Of a stretch of 64,000 nt of DNA, positions 7,491 through 21,052 are shown in pieces. Location of the stretch: NCBI GenBank assembly GCA_014169315.1, contig AP022133.1:1674001-1738000 (forward strand), in the 5' to 3' direction. Origin of the DNA: Enterobacter cloacae (GTDB taxonomy: Bacteria; Pseudomonadota; Gammaproteobacteria; Enterobacterales; Enterobacteriaceae). The translations under genes were made by a program, and so were the position numbers. Each line of letters starts with the position of its first letter. Positions within the stretch are counted from its first letter, which is position 1. The notes below the pieces were generated by a model. It did no database searches. It had not been told where the DNA came from and saw nothing but the letters and a program-made list of their open reading frames with translations.

Positions 7491-7910
7491 AAATCAATAT
7501 TAATTTGTGAAAAATGAACATTTGAAATGCTGCGATTTGATAGGAAAGTTGTACATGCTAATAGCCCTGCACAGATTTTAAAAATCATACAAATATTTAT
7601 AACATTATAATTTATATTGGTATTTTTTATTGTCGATATGCTTTGTAAAGGTATGAGCTCGTGAAAATTTCTAAGTCCTTTAATCCAGCTGAAATCCTCT
7701 TAAGAAAGTGCATCTCGTGATCGCGTGATGATCAAAATGTTATCCTTGCGTCACATAACATGCCCGTCATGAAAGGCTGGACAACCAGTCCTGCCCTTGT
7801 ACAGCCTGCCGCGCAGAACTTTTTTATAAAAAACCAAATGGTGCTGAATACAGCGATTTTTGGCATAAATTAATACTTTGAGGTGACATGATAAATAAAA
7901 ATAATCCACG

Positions 7911-7921
7911 CGGGTGAGATA
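7911..7921 (+). promoter_or_regulatory. CsgD-binding box of the csgBAC promoter
   Basis: CGGGTGAGATA agrees with the reported CsgD consensus CGGGKGAKNKA at every position. It lies 128 bp before the csgB ATG. Confidence 0.65.
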
Positions 7922-8048
7922 TTAAAAATGTTTCAACAGACATACTCTTCACCGTAACGACACGTTAACAAAACAACGAGTCGTTTTAACCCTAAGTCAC
8001 ATTTTCAAGGTTATGTTTTTTGTATATAGCCAGGTCCAGGGTGACAAC

Positions 8049-8504
8049 ATGAAAAACACATCGTTATTTATGATGTTTACATTACTGGGTGTGCCTGGAT
8101 TTGTTATCGCGGCGAGTTCAGATTTAGCAAACGCTGAATATAATTTCGCGGTTAATGAGTTAAGTCGGTCATCTTTAAATCAGGCAGCCATTGTTGGTCA
8201 ACAGGGCGTAAATAATGACGCTCAGGTTCGTCAGGGCGGGGCTAAATTACTGTCCGTTGTTTCCCAGGATGGGGTAGGCAACAGAGCGAGAGTTGATCAA
8301 TCAGGGACTTATAACTTTGCTTATATCGCTCAGAGCGGAAGCGCGAACGATGCGAGTATTACGCAAGGTGCATATGGTAATACGGCAATGATTATCCAAC
8401 AAGGGTCGGGTAATAAAGCAAGTATTACGCAGTACGGTACGCAGAAAACCGCAGTTGTAGTGCAGAAACAGTCGCAAATGGCAATTCGCGTTATCCAACG
8501 TTAG
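8049..8504 (+). CDS. csgB: Minor curlin nucleator CsgB
   Basis: Secreted 151-residue amyloid nucleator, same length as E. coli CsgB. Signal peptide ends at ...GFVIAA; the mature part has five imperfect repeats of the type Qx(G)xxNxAxxxQ (for example QQGVNNDAQVRQ, QDGVGNRARVDQ, QSGSANDASITQ), and ends in the basic fifth repeat QKQSQMAIRVIQR. CsgB is tethered by CsgF and templates CsgA. I used the ATG at 8049, after CAGGGTGACAAC; an ATG 12 codons earlier (8013) would spoil the signal peptide. Confidence 0.96.
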   Translation: MKNTSLFMMFTLLGVPGFVIAASSDLANAEYNFAVNELSRSSLNQAAIVGQQGVNNDAQVRQGGAKLLSVVSQDGVGNRARVDQSGTYNFAYIAQSGSANDASITQGAYGNTAMIIQQGSGNKASITQYGTQKTAVVVQKQSQMAIRVIQR

Positions 8505-8546
8505 TTATTTAGCGGCGACTTTAATCAATCCGATGGGGGTTTTACC

Positions 8547-8990
8547 ATGAAATTTATCAAAGTGGCAGCACTTGCAGCAATCGTTGTTTCTGGTAGTGCT
8601 ATGGCCGGTATGATTGATCAAGGCGGTTGGGGTCATGGCGGTCATGACAATGGTCCAAATTCAACCATGAGCATTTACCAGTACGGTGGTGGTAACTCTG
8701 CTGTCGCCTTGCAGACTGACGCAAGAAATTCCAGCCTGACAATTCGTCAGAGTGGTGGCGGTAACGGTGCTGACGTTGGCCAGGGCTCTGACGACAGTAC
8801 TATTAACCTGACCCAGCATGGTTTTGGCAACAGCGCAACACTTGACCAGTGGAACAGCAAAAACTCCACTATGAATGTTAGCCAGTACGGTGGTGGTAAC
8901 GGTGCCATTGTCGATCAGACTGCATCTAACTCAAGTGTGACTGTGCAGCAGGTCGGTTTTGGTAACCACGTGACAGCTCATCAGTATTAA
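8547..8990 (+). CDS. csgA: Major curlin subunit CsgA
   Basis: Major amyloid fibre subunit, 147 residues. A signal peptide (ending SGSAMA) is followed by a glycine-rich N22-like targeting segment GMIDQGGWGHGGHDNG, then five strand-turn-strand repeats of the form Sx5QxGxGNxAx3Q (QYGGGNSAVALQ, QSGGGNGADVGQ, QHGFGNSATLDQ, QYGGGNGAIVDQ, QVGFGNHVTAHQ). The gatekeeper glycines and aspartates of the inner repeats are kept. Expressed with csgB, 42 bp upstream; a strong palindromic terminator follows. Confidence 0.97.
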   Translation: MKFIKVAALAAIVVSGSAMAGMIDQGGWGHGGHDNGPNSTMSIYQYGGGNSAVALQTDARNSSLTIRQSGGGNGADVGQGSDDSTINLTQHGFGNSATLDQWNSKNSTMNVSQYGGGNGAIVDQTASNSSVTVQQVGFGNHVTAHQY

Positions 8991-9008
8991 TACTGAAATC
9001 TGTGCTAC

Positions 9009-9039
9009 AAAAAAACAGGGCATATGCCCTGTTTTTTTT
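9009..9039. terminator. Palindromic terminator between csgA and csgC
   Basis: ACAGGGCAT/ATGCCCTGT is a perfect 18-bp palindrome with A7 before and T8 after it. It lies between csgA and csgC, so csgC is probably expressed at lower level by read-through. Confidence 0.88.
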
Positions 9040-9051
9040 CGGGAGTTCATC

Positions 9052-9384
9052 ATGAATACCTTAATACTCCTCGCTGCACTCTCAAGTCAGATAACGTTTA
9101 AAACCTCGCAACAGGGAAATATGACGACCATTATTCCCCAGGTAATATTGACGGAATCGTGTGAGTGTCGGGTTCAGGTTCTCTCTGTGCGGCAAGGGCT
9201 GGGGGGACAAAGTACGTCGCAACAGCAAAATACCCTTTCTATACCCGCTAATCAGACGATTGATTTAACAAGATTGAGTTTAAATATTGGTGCAGGGGAT
9301 ACGGTGAAGATTACGGTCACCGTTTCCGATGGAAAATCGCTTCATTTATCGCAGCAATGGTCACCGCCAGGTTCGGCCCTGTAA
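9052..9384 (+). CDS. csgC: Periplasmic curli inhibitor CsgC
   Basis: Protein of 110 residues, same length as E. coli CsgC, an immunoglobulin-like periplasmic chaperone that stops CsgA from forming amyloid inside the cell. The cleavable N-terminus MNTLILLAALSSQ is followed by beta-strand sequence and the family CxC motif (Cys38-Glu-Cys40 in SCECRV). The start follows a GGGAG ribosome site 12 bp beyond the csgA terminator. Confidence 0.93.
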   Translation: MNTLILLAALSSQITFKTSQQGNMTTIIPQVILTESCECRVQVLSVRQGLGGQSTSQQQNTLSIPANQTIDLTRLSLNIGAGDTVKITVTVSDGKSLHLSQQWSPPGSAL

Positions 9385-9549
9385 TTATTCATTAAATCAA
9401 TGAGTTGAGTGCTGTGGCGATATTCGCTGGTTGTTACTATGATGTGATCAGGGACTGAGAAAAATGTGCTGTCCAGTCGCCTGATACTGCGTTTGTCATA
9501 ATGGAGCGCTTTGCCCCTCAAGGACGATTTTCATTGAGGAGTATGTCTC

Positions 9550-9870
9550 ATGACTAAATATAACGCTCAACTCGTTTCAGGTCTTGCCCTAATCATATCT
9601 GCTTTTATTCCCCCGGCCTTTTCAGCAACCGTTGTTGATGGTGGGGTGATTCATTTTCGTGGAGCCATTGTCGCCGATCCGTGTGAGGTCACACCGCAAC
9701 AGCGACAGTTGGCGATGTCTTGTCCGGATAATAACCGGATGCAAACGCGCACGATCAGCTACGAGGATGCCCTGAACGGTAAGGAGACCGCTTCCAGCCT
9801 GGCGACTCTCAGTATGAAGTACCTCAATCCTGAAAAAACGCTTGCGGTTGTACAAATTCAGTATCGTTGA
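9550..9870 (+). CDS. ymdA: Small fimbrial-like secreted protein YmdA
   Basis: Protein of 106 residues occupying the ymdA position between csgC and ymdB. A signal peptide (to PPAFSA) is followed by VDGGVIHFRGAIVADPCEV. This is the N-terminal pattern of type 1 fimbrial subunits (G-x-I-x-F-x-G-x-I-V-x-x-x-C). Two cysteines, in DPCEV and MSCPD, could form the usual disulfide. At this length it lacks most of a pilin fold, so it is either a mini-subunit or a relic. The function is unknown. An ATG at 9543 is out of frame. Confidence 0.8.
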   Translation: MTKYNAQLVSGLALIISAFIPPAFSATVVDGGVIHFRGAIVADPCEVTPQQRQLAMSCPDNNRMQTRTISYEDALNGKETASSLATLSMKYLNPEKTLAVVQIQYR

Positions 9871-9872
9871 TC

Positions 9873-9906
9873 CCTCTCTTCGCTGGGCGGCGGAAGAGGT
9901 TTTTTC
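9873..9906 (+). terminator. Terminator after ymdA
   Basis: CCTCTCTTC pairs with GGAAGAGG (one bulge) across a GC-rich loop, and TTTTTT follows. Confidence 0.6.
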
Positions 9907-9973
9907 CGATAGTTTTTTCTCAATACCTCCTCTGCGATACACTTAAGAAAAAGGCGGGTAGCAGAGGGTATTT

Positions 9974-10516
9974 ATGAAACCGCAAATTGAAGTCATTCAC
10001 GGCGATATTACGACGCAGCACGTCGACGTGATCGTCAATGCAGCAAATCCATCACTGATGGGGGGAGGGGGTGTGGATGGCGCTATCCACCGTGCAGCAG
10101 GGCCACAGTTGTCAGAAGCCTGTAAAATGGTGCGTCAGCAACAAGGTGAATGTCCTCCCGGGCATGCGGTGATTACAATTGCGGGTAATCTCCCTGCCAA
10201 AGCAGTGATTCACACCGTGGGACCGATATGGCAGGGTGGCGAACAGCATGAGGCACGGATCCTGGAAGATGCATACCGTAACTGTCTGCGCCTCGCTGCC
10301 GACAATGGCTATAAAACGATGGCCTTCCCGGCCATCAGTACCGGTGTTTTCGGCTATCCCAGGGCTGCAGCGGCAACCATCGCCGTTGAAACCGTTTACC
10401 GATACCTGTCCCTCAAACCGATGCCAGAGCAGGTGTTCTTTGTCTGTTTCGATGAAGAAACGACACACCTCTATCAGCGACTATTGGCCCAGTGTGGGCA
10501 AGAATTCGATACCTGA
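9974..10516 (+). CDS. ymdB: O-acetyl-ADP-ribose deacetylase / RNase III regulator YmdB
   Basis: Macrodomain protein of 180 residues (E. coli 177). The ADP-ribose pocket motifs are present: GDIT at 10-13, [20 protein letters not shown] with catalytic-type Asn25 and Asp35, and the [12 protein letters not shown] loop. In E. coli it hydrolyses O-acetyl-ADP-ribose, removes ADP-ribose from proteins and inhibits RNase III. E. coli has clsC immediately downstream; here that gene is missing and ymdB faces opgC across a terminator. Confidence 0.95.
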   Translation: MKPQIEVIHGDITTQHVDVIVNAANPSLMGGGGVDGAIHRAAGPQLSEACKMVRQQQGECPPGHAVITIAGNLPAKAVIHTVGPIWQGGEQHEARILEDAYRNCLRLAADNGYKTMAFPAISTGVFGYPRAAAATIAVETVYRYLSLKPMPEQVFFVCFDEETTHLYQRLLAQCGQEFDT

Positions 10517-10522
10517 AATGCA

Positions 10523-10553
10523 AACGCGGCGCACTGAGTGCGCCGCGTTGTTT
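10523..10553. terminator. Long hairpin between convergent ymdB and opgC
   Basis: AACGCGGCGCAC-TGA-GTGCGCCGCGTT is a perfect 12-bp stem, followed on the plus strand by GTTTATG. Probably terminates both genes, though the T-run is poor. Confidence 0.7.
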
Positions 10554-11691
10554 ATGAGGTTTTCGTTTGCGTTTTTCCCGAAAAGAGGAAGCGCAGTAGC
10601 GGGATCCGCAGATGGATTTCGTAGAGCACGAGCGCCAGGCCAACAACAAAGACCAGCCCGGTAAAGAAGCCCAGCGTGTTGGAGGCGATATGCGGCGTAA
10701 TATAGGCTCCGAAGAAGAGTGTCAGCGGGTGGTGCACCAGATAAATAAACAGCGATGCGTTGACGAAATAGGTCACCCGGTGGGATTTAAAATTCAACAG
10801 GCGATGGCCTAACGCGAATACCACATTGACCATCCACAAACCGAGCAGCATGGTGATGACGCTCTCGGTTTCATACATCCATGCATCGCCGCTGCCGTAA
10901 CGCTGGTTCAGCAGGTAGGCCATAAAGGCGATTGCCGCACCGAAAGCGCACCACGGTGACGGGGTTGTAAAGAGCGATTTAAGCTTCGGATAAACAAATG
11001 CCAATGCCCCGATTAAAAAGAAAGGGATATAGAACAGCGACTGCATTACCACAAAATTGAACAACCCGTCGCTCAGTATCGGTGGATAGACAATAAAAAG
11101 GGTGCGTCTTATGGCCGCATAAATGATACCCAGCAGCAAAAAGAGCAGTGACAGTTTACCCAGGGTAATGCTGGCGAAGAAACGGTCGGTTTGATCGCTC
11201 AGGTGACGGCGCAGGCGACCGAATATCACCAGACTGACCGTAGTGAGCACCACCAGAACCAGCAAGAACCAGAGGTGGGATACCAGCTCCCAGACCAGCG
11301 TGTTGTATTTTTCATACAGCGACAGATTGGGCCAGTTCTCCGCTTTACCTTTTACATACTGCAGCATAATAAACTGAGGCAGCGTCAGCAGCGGGATAGC
11401 GGTCAACATCGGGATGCCTACTCGCTCCACTCGCACTTTCCACCAGCGCTTGATCGGATAGCGCAAAAACAGCATGTAGGAAAAGTAACCGGAAATGACA
11501 AAAAACACCTGCATACGGAAGGCGTGAATAAAATCATTAAACAGCGTGAGCCACCAGGAAGGAACCTGGCTGTTAACGTGCCAGGTGTGGCTGGAGTAAA
11601 TCAATGAAATGTGGAATGGGATCCCCAATAGCATCAGCCATGCCCGGATCGAGTCGAGGAAATATTCACGTTGTACGGGTGTTGTGCTCAT
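10552..11691 (-). CDS. opgC: Glucan succinyltransferase OpgC (MdoC)
   Basis: Inner-membrane acyltransferase-3 family protein of 379 residues (E. coli 385) with about ten membrane segments. It transfers succinyl groups to osmoregulated periplasmic glucans. The family N-terminus is visible: [22 protein letters not shown], including the early His, and [13 protein letters not shown]. Divergent from opgGH, sharing a 273-bp control region, as in E. coli. The basic C-terminus ends [10 protein letters not shown]. Confidence 0.95.
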   Translation of the reverse strand: MSTTPVQREYFLDSIRAWLMLLGIPFHISLIYSSHTWHVNSQVPSWWLTLFNDFIHAFRMQVFFVISGYFSYMLFLRYPIKRWWKVRVERVGIPMLTAIPLLTLPQFIMLQYVKGKAENWPNLSLYEKYNTLVWELVSHLWFLLVLVVLTTVSLVIFGRLRRHLSDQTDRFFASITLGKLSLLFLLLGIIYAAIRRTLFIVYPPILSDGLFNFVVMQSLFYIPFFLIGALAFVYPKLKSLFTTPSPWCAFGAAIAFMAYLLNQRYGSGDAWMYETESVITMLLGLWMVNVVFALGHRLLNFKSHRVTYFVNASLFIYLVHHPLTLFFGAYITPHIASNTLGFFTGLVFVVGLALVLYEIHLRIPLLRFLFSGKTQTKTS

Positions 11692-11870
11692 ATAACTTTG
11701 TGCATTCTCAGACTTTTCGCCTTATCCCTAAGACTCATAATGGTTACATTCGAAGCCAACCCTACACCAAGACCGACACCCTGTCTCCAGGATAAGCACG
11801 CAAAGTGAAAAGCAGGTTCTTTCATTTGCTTAATCCCTGAGCCAGCGAGCTGAACAAAGCAGTGATAATG

Positions 11871-16021
<4,151 letters not shown>

Positions 16022-16060
16022 GTTTTCTTTGCCCGTGCGCGGGCCTGAAAATCACGCAGG

Positions 16061-16087
16061 TCGGGTCAGCGAAGCACCACCCGGCAA
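16061..16087. repeat. REP-like palindrome after opgH
   Basis: GTCGGGT-CAGCGAAGCACC-ACCCGGC forms an imperfect GC-rich dyad of enterobacterial REP type between opgH and its terminator. Confidence 0.55.
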
Positions 16088-16090
16088 CAA

Positions 16091-16118
16091 AATACCGGCT
16101 GAGAGGCCGGTATTTTTT
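16091..16118 (+). terminator. Terminator after opgGH
   Basis: AATACCGGC pairs with GCCGGTATT, followed by a run of T. Confidence 0.85.
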
Positions 16119-16130
16119 TAGAGGTTACTC

Positions 16131-16358
16131 ATGAGAATAATCATCGTTGTGATGATGGCGTGTTTACTCAGCGGTTGCGGCAGTATCATCAGCCGCACCA
16201 TTCCAGGGCAAGGTCATGGCAATCAGTACTACCCCGGCGTGAAATGGGATGTACGTGATTCCGCATGGCGCTATCTGACCGTGCTCGATCTACCATTCTC
16301 ACTGGTATTCGATACGCTACTGTTACCGATTGACGCCCAGCACGGTCCCTACGAGTAA
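16131..16358 (+). CDS. yceK: Small lipoprotein YceK (DUF1375)
   Basis: Predicted lipoprotein of 75 residues, same length as E. coli YceK. Signal peptide with lipobox LLSGC (Cys16), then the conserved GSIISRTIPGQGHGNQYYPG segment and a C-terminus LLLPIDAQHGPYE. Function unknown. It lies just after the opgH terminator and converges on msyB with only 7 bp between stop codons. Confidence 0.9.
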   Translation: MRIIIVVMMACLLSGCGSIISRTIPGQGHGNQYYPGVKWDVRDSAWRYLTVLDLPFSLVFDTLLLPIDAQHGPYE

Positions 16359-16365
16359 GGGTAAG

Positions 16366-16740
16366 TTAACGTTCGTCCCACTCGTCGGCAGCGGTCTGAC
16401 CCTCTTCCGTATCCAGCGGAGGTTCAAGCTGAAATTCTCCCTCATCCCACTCGTGCAGGGTATTTTCTTCAAGCCACTCCTGACGTAGCTCGATTTCATC
16501 ATAGTCACCATCGAAGACGGCCTGTGCACCTTCACCGCTCAGGATCGGCAAGCATTCTCCATCTTCGCCTTCTTCTGCGAAGAATTCAGCCTGCCACATA
16601 ATATCCCCGTCCTGCAGAATATATTTTTGGATATTGAGTTGTTGCACGTCAGCATCTTCTTCCTCAATGCCGGGATTATCGGCAAGGAATTCTTCGCGAG
16701 CGGCATCAATAGCTTCTTCCAGCGTGGCGTACATAGTCAT
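16366..16740 (-). CDS. msyB: Acidic protein MsyB
   Basis: Very acidic protein of 124 residues, the same length as E. coli MsyB, whose overexpression suppresses secY and secA defects. The sequence is almost half Asp/Glu in its second half (DGDYDEIELRQEWLEENTLHEWDEGEF) and begins MTMYATLEEAIDAAREEFLADNPGI. I used the ATG at 16740 because it gives the E. coli start; a longer frame to 16833 has no counterpart. Last gene on this strand before yceK, 98 bp after mdtG. Confidence 0.93.
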   Translation of the reverse strand: MTMYATLEEAIDAAREEFLADNPGIEEEDADVQQLNIQKYILQDGDIMWQAEFFAEEGEDGECLPILSGEGAQAVFDGDYDEIELRQEWLEENTLHEWDEGEFQLEPPLDTEEGQTAADEWDER

Positions 16741-16838
16741 TGGTGTCTCCCTGTTTTCGAGAAGGTATTCAGGGAAAGAATAGCTGAATATCTGATCCTG
16801 CAAGTATGAATGCGCAAATAAGCTATCACGCATTTGTC

Positions 16839-18089
16839 TTATTCAGGCGCGGTTCTGTTTTGCTCCGTCTGCTGAGAGGAGGAAGGGCGTAACGTCCGGG
16901 ATAAGCTGAGCCACGAATAAATGGCATTGAACAGCACGACACCTGCCGTGACGATAAAAACGGCACGGAAACCGAAGCTGGCCGAAATACCCGCCCCGAC
17001 AAGCGGCCCGGTAACATTACCGATATCGCGAAATGACTGGTTGTAGCTAAAAATACGGCCGGAAATCTGGTTGGTCGAGTTGTAGACCAGCAAGGTCTGG
17101 ACTGCAGGCAATAACGCGCCATCCGCCGCGCCCAGTAAGAAACGTAACAGACCCAACTGCCACGGGGACTGCACCATCGACATCGGGATAAGCAGCAGGA
17201 CGGAAACCACCAGTGCGCAAATCAGGATTTTTTCCGGGCCAACACGGTCGCCCAGTTTTCCCAGCCGTGGTGCGCTGAGCAGCGCTGCCACGCCAGGTAC
17301 CGAGGCAATCAGCCCGCTGATAAACGCAATATTGCTGACGTTACCAGCCAGATCGCGAACGTAAAGCGTCAGTATTGGGGCAATCGACCCGGTCGCCACC
17401 TGGATTATCATGGTGGTGACAAACAGGCTCAGTACCAGTCGTGGGTTTTTCAGCGAAGTCAGTACATCCCGGGCGTGAAGCATCTCTTTTTTGGTCACAG
17501 GGGTGAAGTTCTCACGGATGCAAAGCAGGGTGACGACAAAGCAGAGGAACAATACGCTGGCCGTAATGAAAAAGACGGGCCGCAGGCCGTAGCTGTCTGC
17601 CAGTAACCCACCCGCCAGTGGCCCCAGCAGCGCGCCGCTCACACCGCCGGTTGAGAGCGTCCCGAGCGCCCAGCCGCTTTTATGACGCGGAATTTGCGTG
17701 GCGATCAGGGCATTAGCATTCGGGATAAATCCCCCCAACAGACCAAGTAACGCTCGTAAAATCAGGAACTGCCAGACGTTTTGTGCCACCCCCATCAGCG
17801 CCATGATGACGGCCATCCCCAGCGCTGAACGCAGCAGCATAATTTTACGCCCCTTGCGGTCGGCAAGACCTCCCCAGAAGGGCGAAGCAATAGCGGAAAA
17901 AAGAAACGTGATGCTAAACACCAGGCCAGACCACATATTGAGTGAGCTGTGACCCGTCACGCCCAACTGTTCGACGTAGAGAGGCAGGAAGGGCATAACC
18001 AGGCTAAATGCCGCGCCTGTAAGAAAACAGCCAAGCCAGGCAACCGCGAGGTTACGTTTCCAGCTTATGGGGGCATCTGAGGGTGACAT
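16839..18089 (-). CDS. mdtG: MFS multidrug efflux protein MdtG
   Basis: Twelve-segment major facilitator superfamily transporter of 416 residues (E. coli 408), linked in E. coli to fosfomycin and deoxycholate tolerance and controlled by MarA/SoxS/Rob. The MFS signature [19 protein letters not shown] is in the second cytoplasmic loop. The ATG at 18089 follows a GGATAG ribosome site; an ATG four codons upstream is less well placed. The C-terminus ([17 protein letters not shown]) is longer than in E. coli. Confidence 0.92.
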   Translation of the reverse strand: MSPSDAPISWKRNLAVAWLGCFLTGAAFSLVMPFLPLYVEQLGVTGHSSLNMWSGLVFSITFLFSAIASPFWGGLADRKGRKIMLLRSALGMAVIMALMGVAQNVWQFLILRALLGLLGGFIPNANALIATQIPRHKSGWALGTLSTGGVSGALLGPLAGGLLADSYGLRPVFFITASVLFLCFVVTLLCIRENFTPVTKKEMLHARDVLTSLKNPRLVLSLFVTTMIIQVATGSIAPILTLYVRDLAGNVSNIAFISGLIASVPGVAALLSAPRLGKLGDRVGPEKILICALVVSVLLLIPMSMVQSPWQLGLLRFLLGAADGALLPAVQTLLVYNSTNQISGRIFSYNQSFRDIGNVTGPLVGAGISASFGFRAVFIVTAGVVLFNAIYSWLSLSRTLRPSSSQQTEQNRTAPE

Positions 18090-18189
18090 AACTATCCGCA
18101 TAATGAGGTGCAGGGCACGGGGAACCGTGAGGTAATAAGCCTGCTAATTATGCGCCGGGTTTATGATTGCTGCAATGCGGAGGGGCTTT

Positions 18190-18226
18190 TAAAGCTAAAA
18201 CAGCATGCGGCCATCGTGGCCGCATG
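18190..18226 (-). terminator. Terminator after lpxL
   Basis: On the minus strand ATGCGGCC-ACGAT-GGCCGCAT is a perfect 8-bp stem followed by GCTGTTTTAG. The T-run is short. Confidence 0.6.
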
Positions 18227-18230
18227 AGGA

Positions 18231-19157
18231 TCAGTAGCGAGAAGGGACGCCCTCAGGGCGGGTTTTAAAGCGACGGTGCAGCCACATATACTGCTCGGGA
18301 GCGAGCATAATGCACTTCTCGACGATGCCGTTCATCCAGCGAGCGGTTGTCTCCGCATCGTCCAGCGGTGGGGCAAGCTCTGGTTCGAGCATAATTAACT
18401 GGTAGCCAGAGCCGTCTGGTTTGCGGCGAGGTACAAAGGGGACAATGGCCGCCTTGGACATCCGCGCCAGCATCCAGGTACCGGTGGTGGTGGCCGCCTC
18501 TTCAACGGCAAAGAAGGGCACAAACACGCTGGATTGCGGGCCGTAATCGTGGTCAGGAGCGTACCAGATAACTTCGCCTGATTTTAGCGCGCGGATCATG
18601 CCCTTTAAATCTTTACGGTCGATCATGCTTTTGTTGGAACGCATGCGGCCATTGGTCTGGATTAAATCGATCACCGGGTTGTCATTCGGACGATAAACGC
18701 CAATGCCAGGAGCCTGAATGCCGAACATGCGTGCGCCGATTTCGAGCGTCAAAAAGTGCACGCCAATCAGCAGAACACCGGTTTGATTCGCCTGGAGCGT
18801 ATGTACAGGCTCCATCCCTGTTCCGGTGACTTCGCTCCAGCGTGCCATACGTTTGTCCGGCCAGAACCATGCCATCCCGGTTTCCATCAGCCCCATGCCA
18901 ACGGATTCAAAATTCTTTGTGACCATTTCATGACGTTCCGATTCGCGCATTTGCGGGAAGCACAGCTCAAGATTGCGGTACGCAATCCTGGCGCGACGTT
19001 TCATGAATTTTTGCGCAATACGACCCAGACAGTTGCCCAGACGGAAAATCACGGGGTAGGGAAGTTGTACAAGAAGCCACAAAATGCCAATGCCAAGCCA
19101 GGTCAACCAATAGCGGGGATGCAAAAGGGCGACAGTAAATTTCGGTAACTGAGTCAT
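18231..19157 (-). CDS. lpxL: Kdo2-lipid IVA lauroyltransferase LpxL
   Basis: Inner-membrane acyltransferase of 308 residues (E. coli 306) that adds the secondary laurate to Kdo2-lipid IVA in lipid A synthesis. One N-terminal membrane segment ([17 protein letters not shown]) is followed by the catalytic H-x4-E motif HFLTLE at 134-139 and the conserved blocks [21 protein letters not shown] and [13 protein letters not shown]. It is monocistronic and divergent from trhO. Confidence 0.95.
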   Translation of the reverse strand: MTQLPKFTVALLHPRYWLTWLGIGILWLLVQLPYPVIFRLGNCLGRIAQKFMKRRARIAYRNLELCFPQMRESERHEMVTKNFESVGMGLMETGMAWFWPDKRMARWSEVTGTGMEPVHTLQANQTGVLLIGVHFLTLEIGARMFGIQAPGIGVYRPNDNPVIDLIQTNGRMRSNKSMIDRKDLKGMIRALKSGEVIWYAPDHDYGPQSSVFVPFFAVEEAATTTGTWMLARMSKAAIVPFVPRRKPDGSGYQLIMLEPELAPPLDDAETTARWMNGIVEKCIMLAPEQYMWLHRRFKTRPEGVPSRY

Positions 19158-19380
19158 GTCTGTCCTGTTTTCTAACGTCCTGAAGGTCTTATTCTCTCAT
19201 TTTTTAAGGCATAGCCAAAATATCTGTCACCGAAACGCGCACTACTACAGCAAATGTTAAGACAGATGGGCCAGGCCGAATGAAATGTAACGTAAATTGT
19301 ATGGATGTAAATTGTCATTGTTTGCTATATGATGCCGACCGATTTTTCTTTCTCAATAACGATTGCAGGACTTGTACACC

Positions 19381-20430
19381 ATGCCAGTGTTACACAACCG
19401 CGTTTCGAATGAGATGTTAAAGGCGCGCATGTTGGCTGAAACCGAACCGCGCACGACAATCTCATTCTACAAATACTTCACTATCAACGATCCACAAGCG
19501 ACCCGCGATGTACTCTACCAGGCTTTCACCACGCTGAATGTGTTCGGACGCGTCTATCTGGCACGTGAGGGTATCAATGCGCAAATTAGCGTACCGGAAA
19601 GTAAAGTGGGCGCTTTTCGCGATTTCCTTTACGCGTTCGATCCGGCACTCAGCGGTTTACGCCTGAACATTGCCCTGGATGATGACGGGAAATCGTTCTG
19701 GGTTCTGCGTATGAAGGTGCGTGAACGTATCGTGGCGGATGGTATTGACGATCCGGCGTTCAACCCGGGCGATGTGGGTGAATACCTCAAAGCCGCAGAA
19801 GTGAATGCGATGCTCGACGATCCTGATGCAGTATTCATTGATATGCGTAACCACTATGAGTATGAGGTGGGGCATTTCGAGAATGCGATGGAAATCCCGG
19901 CGGACACCTTCCGCGAGCAGTTGCCAAAAGCCGTTGAAATGATGCAGGAACATAAAGACAAAAAGATCGTTATGTACTGCACCGGGGGTATCCGCTGTGA
20001 GAAAGCCAGCGCGTGGATGAAGCACAATGGCTTTAATAAGGTCTGGCATATCGAAGGCGGCATTATCGAGTACGCCCGCCGTGCCCGCGAACAGGGTTTG
20101 CCGGTACGTTTTATCGGTAAAAACTTTGTCTTTGACGAGCGTATGGGTGAGCGCATTTCTGAAGATGTGATCGCACAATGCCATCAGTGCGGTGCGCTGT
20201 GTGATACGCACACGAACTGTAAAAATGATGGTTGCCATCTGCTGTTTATTCAGTGTCCGACGTGTGCCGTGAAGTTTAACGGCTGCTGTAGCGAGCTGTG
20301 CAGTGAAGAGAGCGTGTTGCCGGAAGAAGAGCAGCGTCGCCGTCGTGCAGGGCGTGAAAACGGGAATAAGATCTTTAATAAATCCCGTGGCCGGCTGAAT
20401 ACCAAACTCGGTATTCCCGATCCTGAATAA
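19381..20430 (+). CDS. trhO: tRNA uridine-34 hydroxylase TrhO
   Basis: Protein of 349 residues (E. coli TrhO/YceA 350) that makes 5-hydroxyuridine at tRNA wobble position 34 using oxygen. An N-terminal acylphosphatase-like UPF0176 part is followed by a rhodanese domain with active Cys in [14 protein letters not shown] and a Cys-rich C-terminal zinc-binding region ([31 protein letters not shown]). The basic tail ...[14 protein letters not shown] is conserved. I used the ATG at 19381; the frame extends six codons upstream to a TTG. Confidence 0.95.
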   Translation: MPVLHNRVSNEMLKARMLAETEPRTTISFYKYFTINDPQATRDVLYQAFTTLNVFGRVYLAREGINAQISVPESKVGAFRDFLYAFDPALSGLRLNIALDDDGKSFWVLRMKVRERIVADGIDDPAFNPGDVGEYLKAAEVNAMLDDPDAVFIDMRNHYEYEVGHFENAMEIPADTFREQLPKAVEMMQEHKDKKIVMYCTGGIRCEKASAWMKHNGFNKVWHIEGGIIEYARRAREQGLPVRFIGKNFVFDERMGERISEDVIAQCHQCGALCDTHTNCKNDGCHLLFIQCPTCAVKFNGCCSELCSEESVLPEEEQRRRRAGRENGNKIFNKSRGRLNTKLGIPDPE

Positions 20431-20435
20431 CGATA

Positions 20436-20468
20436 ACGCCCGGCGGAGTGAAAGCCTGCCGGGCGTAT
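20436..20468. terminator. Terminator between trhO and yceI
   Basis: ACGCCCGGC pairs with GCCGGGCGT across a 14-bp loop. The gene pair converges here. T-runs are weak on both sides. Confidence 0.65.
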
Positions 20469-20471
20469 TGA

Positions 20472-21050
20472 TTATGACTTCTGCTGAACCCCTTCCACAG
20501 AAATAATCAGCTCCACATCCTGCGATGCCGGACCTAAATCTGTTGTGATATTAAAATCTTTCAGGTGAATTTTACCTGCGGCTTCGAAACCTGCGCGCTT
20601 GCCTCCCCACGGATCATCACCCTGGCCCATTAATTTAGCACTAAGTGTGACGGGTTTTGTTACGCCGTTAAGCGTCAGATTTCCGGTAATGTCCAGTTTA
20701 TCGCCATCCCTTTTTACCCCAGTGGAGGCAAAAGTGGCCTGCGGGAATTTTGTCACATTCAGGAATTCTGCACTGCGCAAATGTTTATCGCGTTCAGCAT
20801 GGTTGGTGTCGACGCTGTTGGTATTAATGGTCACATTGACTTTATCAGACGCAGGATTTTTCTCGTCAAAGCTGAATGTGCCGTCGAAATCCTTAAAGGT
20901 GCCATACAGCCAGCTATAGCCAAGATGCTGAATACGGAAATTAACGAAAGCATGCTGACCTTCTTTATCAATTTTATAATCAGCGGCGACGGCTGAGCCG
21001 GTGATAAATAACAGAGAACCTAATGCGATGCCTGACAGGTGTTTTTTCAT
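20472..21050 (-). CDS. yceI: Periplasmic YceI-family protein
   Basis: Secreted protein of 192 residues with a signal peptide (to GSAVAA) and a YceI lipocalin-like beta-barrel that in this family binds a polyprenyl chain. Conserved segments include [26 protein letters not shown] and the C-terminal [21 protein letters not shown]. In E. coli it is induced by high pH and osmotic stress. It lies 2 bp after yceJ, a membrane cytochrome b; the two are one operon. Confidence 0.94.
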   Translation of the reverse strand: MKKHLSGIALGSLLFITGSAVAADYKIDKEGQHAFVNFRIQHLGYSWLYGTFKDFDGTFSFDEKNPASDKVNVTINTNSVDTNHAERDKHLRSAEFLNVTKFPQATFASTGVKRDGDKLDITGNLTLNGVTKPVTLSAKLMGQGDDPWGGKRAGFEAAGKIHLKDFNITTDLGPASQDVELIISVEGVQQKS

Positions 21051-21052
21051 TT

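Larger units (their letters stand above)
7281..8048. promoter_or_regulatory. Divergent csgD-csgB regulatory region
   Basis: This 768-bp gap separates csgD from csgB. It is very AT-rich from about 7430 to 7660, as expected for a region bent and silenced by IHF and H-NS. The left part is the csgD leader and promoter, the right part the csgBAC promoter with a CsgD box. A small GC-richer island (7761-7812) contains the dyad AGGCTG/CAGCCT. I see no credible gene in it. Confidence 0.85.

Noticed and set aside
7760..7873. Small frame of 37 codons in the csgD-csgB region
   Set aside because: No ribosome site, unremarkable composition, and it lies inside the known control region of csgBAC.
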